Position numbers and translations under genes: made by a program
Shown: positions 62,804 through 64,000 of the stretch, piece after piece
Numbering within the stretch: position 1 is the stretch's first letter
Layout of the letters: every line of letters starts with the position of its first letter
Assembly: GCA_904382605.1 (NCBI GenBank)
Contig: CAJFJA010000004.1
Span: 62,001-126,000 of the forward strand
Source: Candidatus Alloclostridium intestinigallinarum
Lineage (GTDB): Bacteria > Bacillota > Clostridia > Christensenellales > UBA3700
Length of the DNA: 64,000 nucleotides
Direction of reading: 5' to 3'
Notes under the pieces: model-generated
Seen by the model: the letters and a program-made list of their open reading frames with translations, nothing else
Told to the model about the DNA's origin: nothing
Database searches by the model: none

Positions 62804-62878
62804 TGATAAAGTTCACCTCCAAAAATTTTCGCTCGTTTTCCGTTTGCGGGAAACGGGCGGTTGCTTTCCTTATTGATA

Positions 62879-63184
62879 TTACAGCTTTATGCTGATGTCC
62901 ACGCCCGCGGGCAGATCCACTTTCATAAGAGCGTCTACCGATTTAGCGGTGGGATTGTAGATGTCTATCAATCTCTTGTGCGTGCGCAGCTCGAACTGTT
63001 CGCGGCTGTCCTTATACTTGTGCGGAGCGCGAAGTATGGTGACCACTTCTTTATCGGTAGGGAGCGGTACGGGACCGGACACTTTTACGTCGAAACGCTT
63101 TACCGTGCTGATTATCTTATCCGCAGCGGCGTCGATAAGGTTGTGATCGTAAGCTCTGAGCTTGATTCTGATTTTGCCTGCCAT
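62879..63184 (-). CDS. rpsJ: 30S ribosomal protein S10
   Basis: This 101-residue protein is also the NusE transcription elongation partner. It reads [40 protein letters not shown] and [20 protein letters not shown]. First gene of the S10-spc-alpha super-operon, under the promoter at 63341-63369. Confidence 0.97.
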   Translation of the reverse strand: MAGKIRIKLRAYDHNLIDAAADKIISTVKRFDVKVSGPVPLPTDKEVVTILRAPHKYKDSREQFELRTHKRLIDIYNPTAKSVDALMKVDLPAGVDISIKL

Positions 63185-63206
63185 TTTTGTTTTCTCCTTT
63201 TTATTT

Positions 63207-63334
63207 AGGGCTTACGCGCCCTCGTGTGTCACACCGTCGTCATTTAATATGCGGCCTGCGCCGCACTTTCTTTGCCGGGACGGAAATTCTCCGCAACGCG
63301 GTAACTTCCCGCACCGTGCCCTTTCGGACGATGC
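63207..63334 (-). promoter_or_regulatory. Structured leader of the S10 operon
   Basis: Roughly 150 bases separate the promoter from rpsJ. Visible hairpins are GCACCGT/ACGATGC (63311-63334, one G-U pair), TGCGGC-CTGC-GCCGCA (63250-63265) and AGGGC-TTACGC-GCCCT (63207-63222, just upstream of the ribosome binding site). The size suits autogenous control, but the binding protein is not identified. Confidence 0.5.
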
Positions 63335-63340
63335 CTATTT

Positions 63341-63369
63341 ATTATATAGGGGCGCACTTTTTTAGTCAA
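63341..63369 (-). promoter_or_regulatory. Promoter of the S10-spc-alpha super-operon
   Basis: The minus strand reads TTGACT (63369-63364), a 17-base spacer and a perfect TATAAT (63346-63341). It lies between the rpoC terminator and rpsJ in a 329-base gap that holds no gene. Confidence 0.85.
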
Positions 63370-63464
63370 ACACAACGTGAAGAATAAATGTAAAATCTTT
63401 GTAAAATATTTTTCTTTTTCTTCCGCTTGTGTGCGCCGCGCGTTTACCACCCCATATATTGGGG

Positions 63465-63497
63465 CGTAAAAGAGCCGCCCGGCTGTGCGGGCGGCCC
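63465..63497 (-). terminator. Terminator after rpoC
   Basis: GCCGCCCG (63474-63481) pairs with CGGGCGGC (63488-63495). On the minus strand the stem is followed by TCTTTTACG. A second small hairpin, CCCC-ATATATT-GGGG (63451-63464 region), follows it. Confidence 0.85.
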
Positions 63498-63514
63498 GTT
63501 GACGTTTTTCCGCG

Positions 63515-64000
63515 TTATTCTTCGCCGCCGGACGTATCTTCGTCCGTGATGTCGTTTTCTATTGCGAACTTGCCGGCTATGTCGTCTTCGCGTATGCCGC
63601 CTTCCACGTAGCTTCTGGGCACTGCCACCACGTTGCGGTAGCGGCGCATACCAGTACCCGCGGGAATGAGCTTACCGAGAATGACGTTCTCTTTCAGACC
63701 GACAAGGTTATCCACCTTGTTCTTGACGGCGGCTTCGGTAAGCACGCGCGCGGTTTCCTGGAAGGAAGCTGCGGAGAGGAAGGATTCGGTGGCGAGAGCC
63801 GCCTTGGTGATACCCAGCAGTATGCGCTTTGCCGTTGCGGGTCTGCCGCCTGCTTCAATCGTCTTTTCGTTTTCCTCTTCGTAGGTGAAGATATCCACGA
63901 AGTCGCCGGGGAGCATATCGGTATCGCCCTGTTCTTCTATCCTTACCTTGCGGAGCATCTGTCTGATGATGACTTCCGTATGCTTGTCGTTGATTTCAAC
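63515..64000 (-). CDS. rpoC: DNA-directed RNA polymerase subunit beta', C-terminal end (partial)
   Basis: The open frame runs off the window at 64000, so only the last 161 residues are present: [20 protein letters not shown], then [60 protein letters not shown] and [20 protein letters not shown]. The LGITKAAL...SFQETTRVLTEAA block is diagnostic of beta'. An acidic tail ([11 protein letters not shown]) ends it. The ATG at 63958 is internal, not a start. Confidence 0.96.
   Translation of the reverse strand, partial: VEINDKHTEVIIRQMLRKVRIEEQGDTDMLPGDFVDIFTYEEENEKTIEAGGRPATAKRILLGITKAALATESFLSAASFQETARVLTEAAVKNKVDNLVGLKENVILGKLIPAGTGMRRYRNVVAVPRSYVEGGIREDDIAGKFAIENDITDEDTSGGEE

Noticed and set aside
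63515..63958. A complete 147-codon gene starting at 63958
   Set aside because: The frame continues to the window edge with beta' sequence, so this ATG is internal to rpoC.

Overview
The window looks like a chromosomal segment of an uncultured gut-type Clostridia (Firmicutes). Supporting signs are the S10-spc-alpha ribosomal operon order with a KOW-domain gene between map and infA, zinc-type S14, strong AGGAGG-type ribosome binding sites, SpoIID-free but typical low-GC Gram-positive lipoproteins, and TTGACA/TATAAT promoters. The flanking core genes are moderately GC-rich, while 11.6-31 kb is visibly AT-rich. A closer taxon (for example a Christensenellales-like lineage) would be a guess.

Layout. 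1-2.1 kb: end of a polar amino acid ABC transporter, whose ATPase carries a large coiled-coil insertion. 2.1-5.5 kb: a TIR-methyltransferase fusion, two small uncharacterised proteins, a 218-bp inverted-repeat element and a lipoprotein. 5.6-7.1 kb: citrate synthase, divergent from a LacI/AraC regulator pair (7.3-9.3 kb). 9.3-11.2 kb: an APH-fold kinase overlapping an HSL-type esterase. 11.4 kb: tRNA-Leu(CAA). 11.6-30.8 kb: an AT-rich nine-gene operon on the minus strand (see below). 31.2-38.6 kb: a lipoprotein, an MMPL/RND exporter, an acetyltransferase and a TrpXYZ-like ABC transporter. 38.7-45.5 kb: thioredoxin reductase, two poorly known genes, and a plus-strand operon (hydrolase-fold protein, DUF951, signal peptidase I, ACT domain, UPF0210). 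45.5-47.5 kb: an IS3-like end remnant, three related small membrane proteins and tandem hairpin repeats. 47.5-63.2 kb: the complete ribosomal super-operon rpsJ to rplQ with secY, adk, map, infA and rpoA. 63.5-64 kb: the 3' end of rpoC.

The most interesting region is the 11.6-30.8 kb operon. In transcription order it encodes two coiled-coil proteins with an ESCRT-III/Snf7-like layout, a Vps4/katanin-type AAA+ ATPase with an MIT-like N-terminal three-helix domain, a trypsin-like protease and a RuvB-like AAA+ protein that both begin with a similar helical domain, and then two copies of a module consisting of a multi-pass membrane protein plus a giant single-pass membrane protein. The giant proteins (about 2341 and 1878 residues) have a cytoplasmic helical head and an extracellular stack of BspA-type leucine-rich repeats. 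My inference is a bacterial ESCRT-like membrane-remodelling or envelope-sensing and conflict system, in which adaptor domains recruit a protease and two AAA+ motors to filaments under very large surface receptors. The operon has its own strong promoter with a perfect 23-bp palindrome upstream, and it ends next to a tRNA-Leu gene, a common island boundary.

All functional calls come from reading motifs in translated sequence. No database searches were run.
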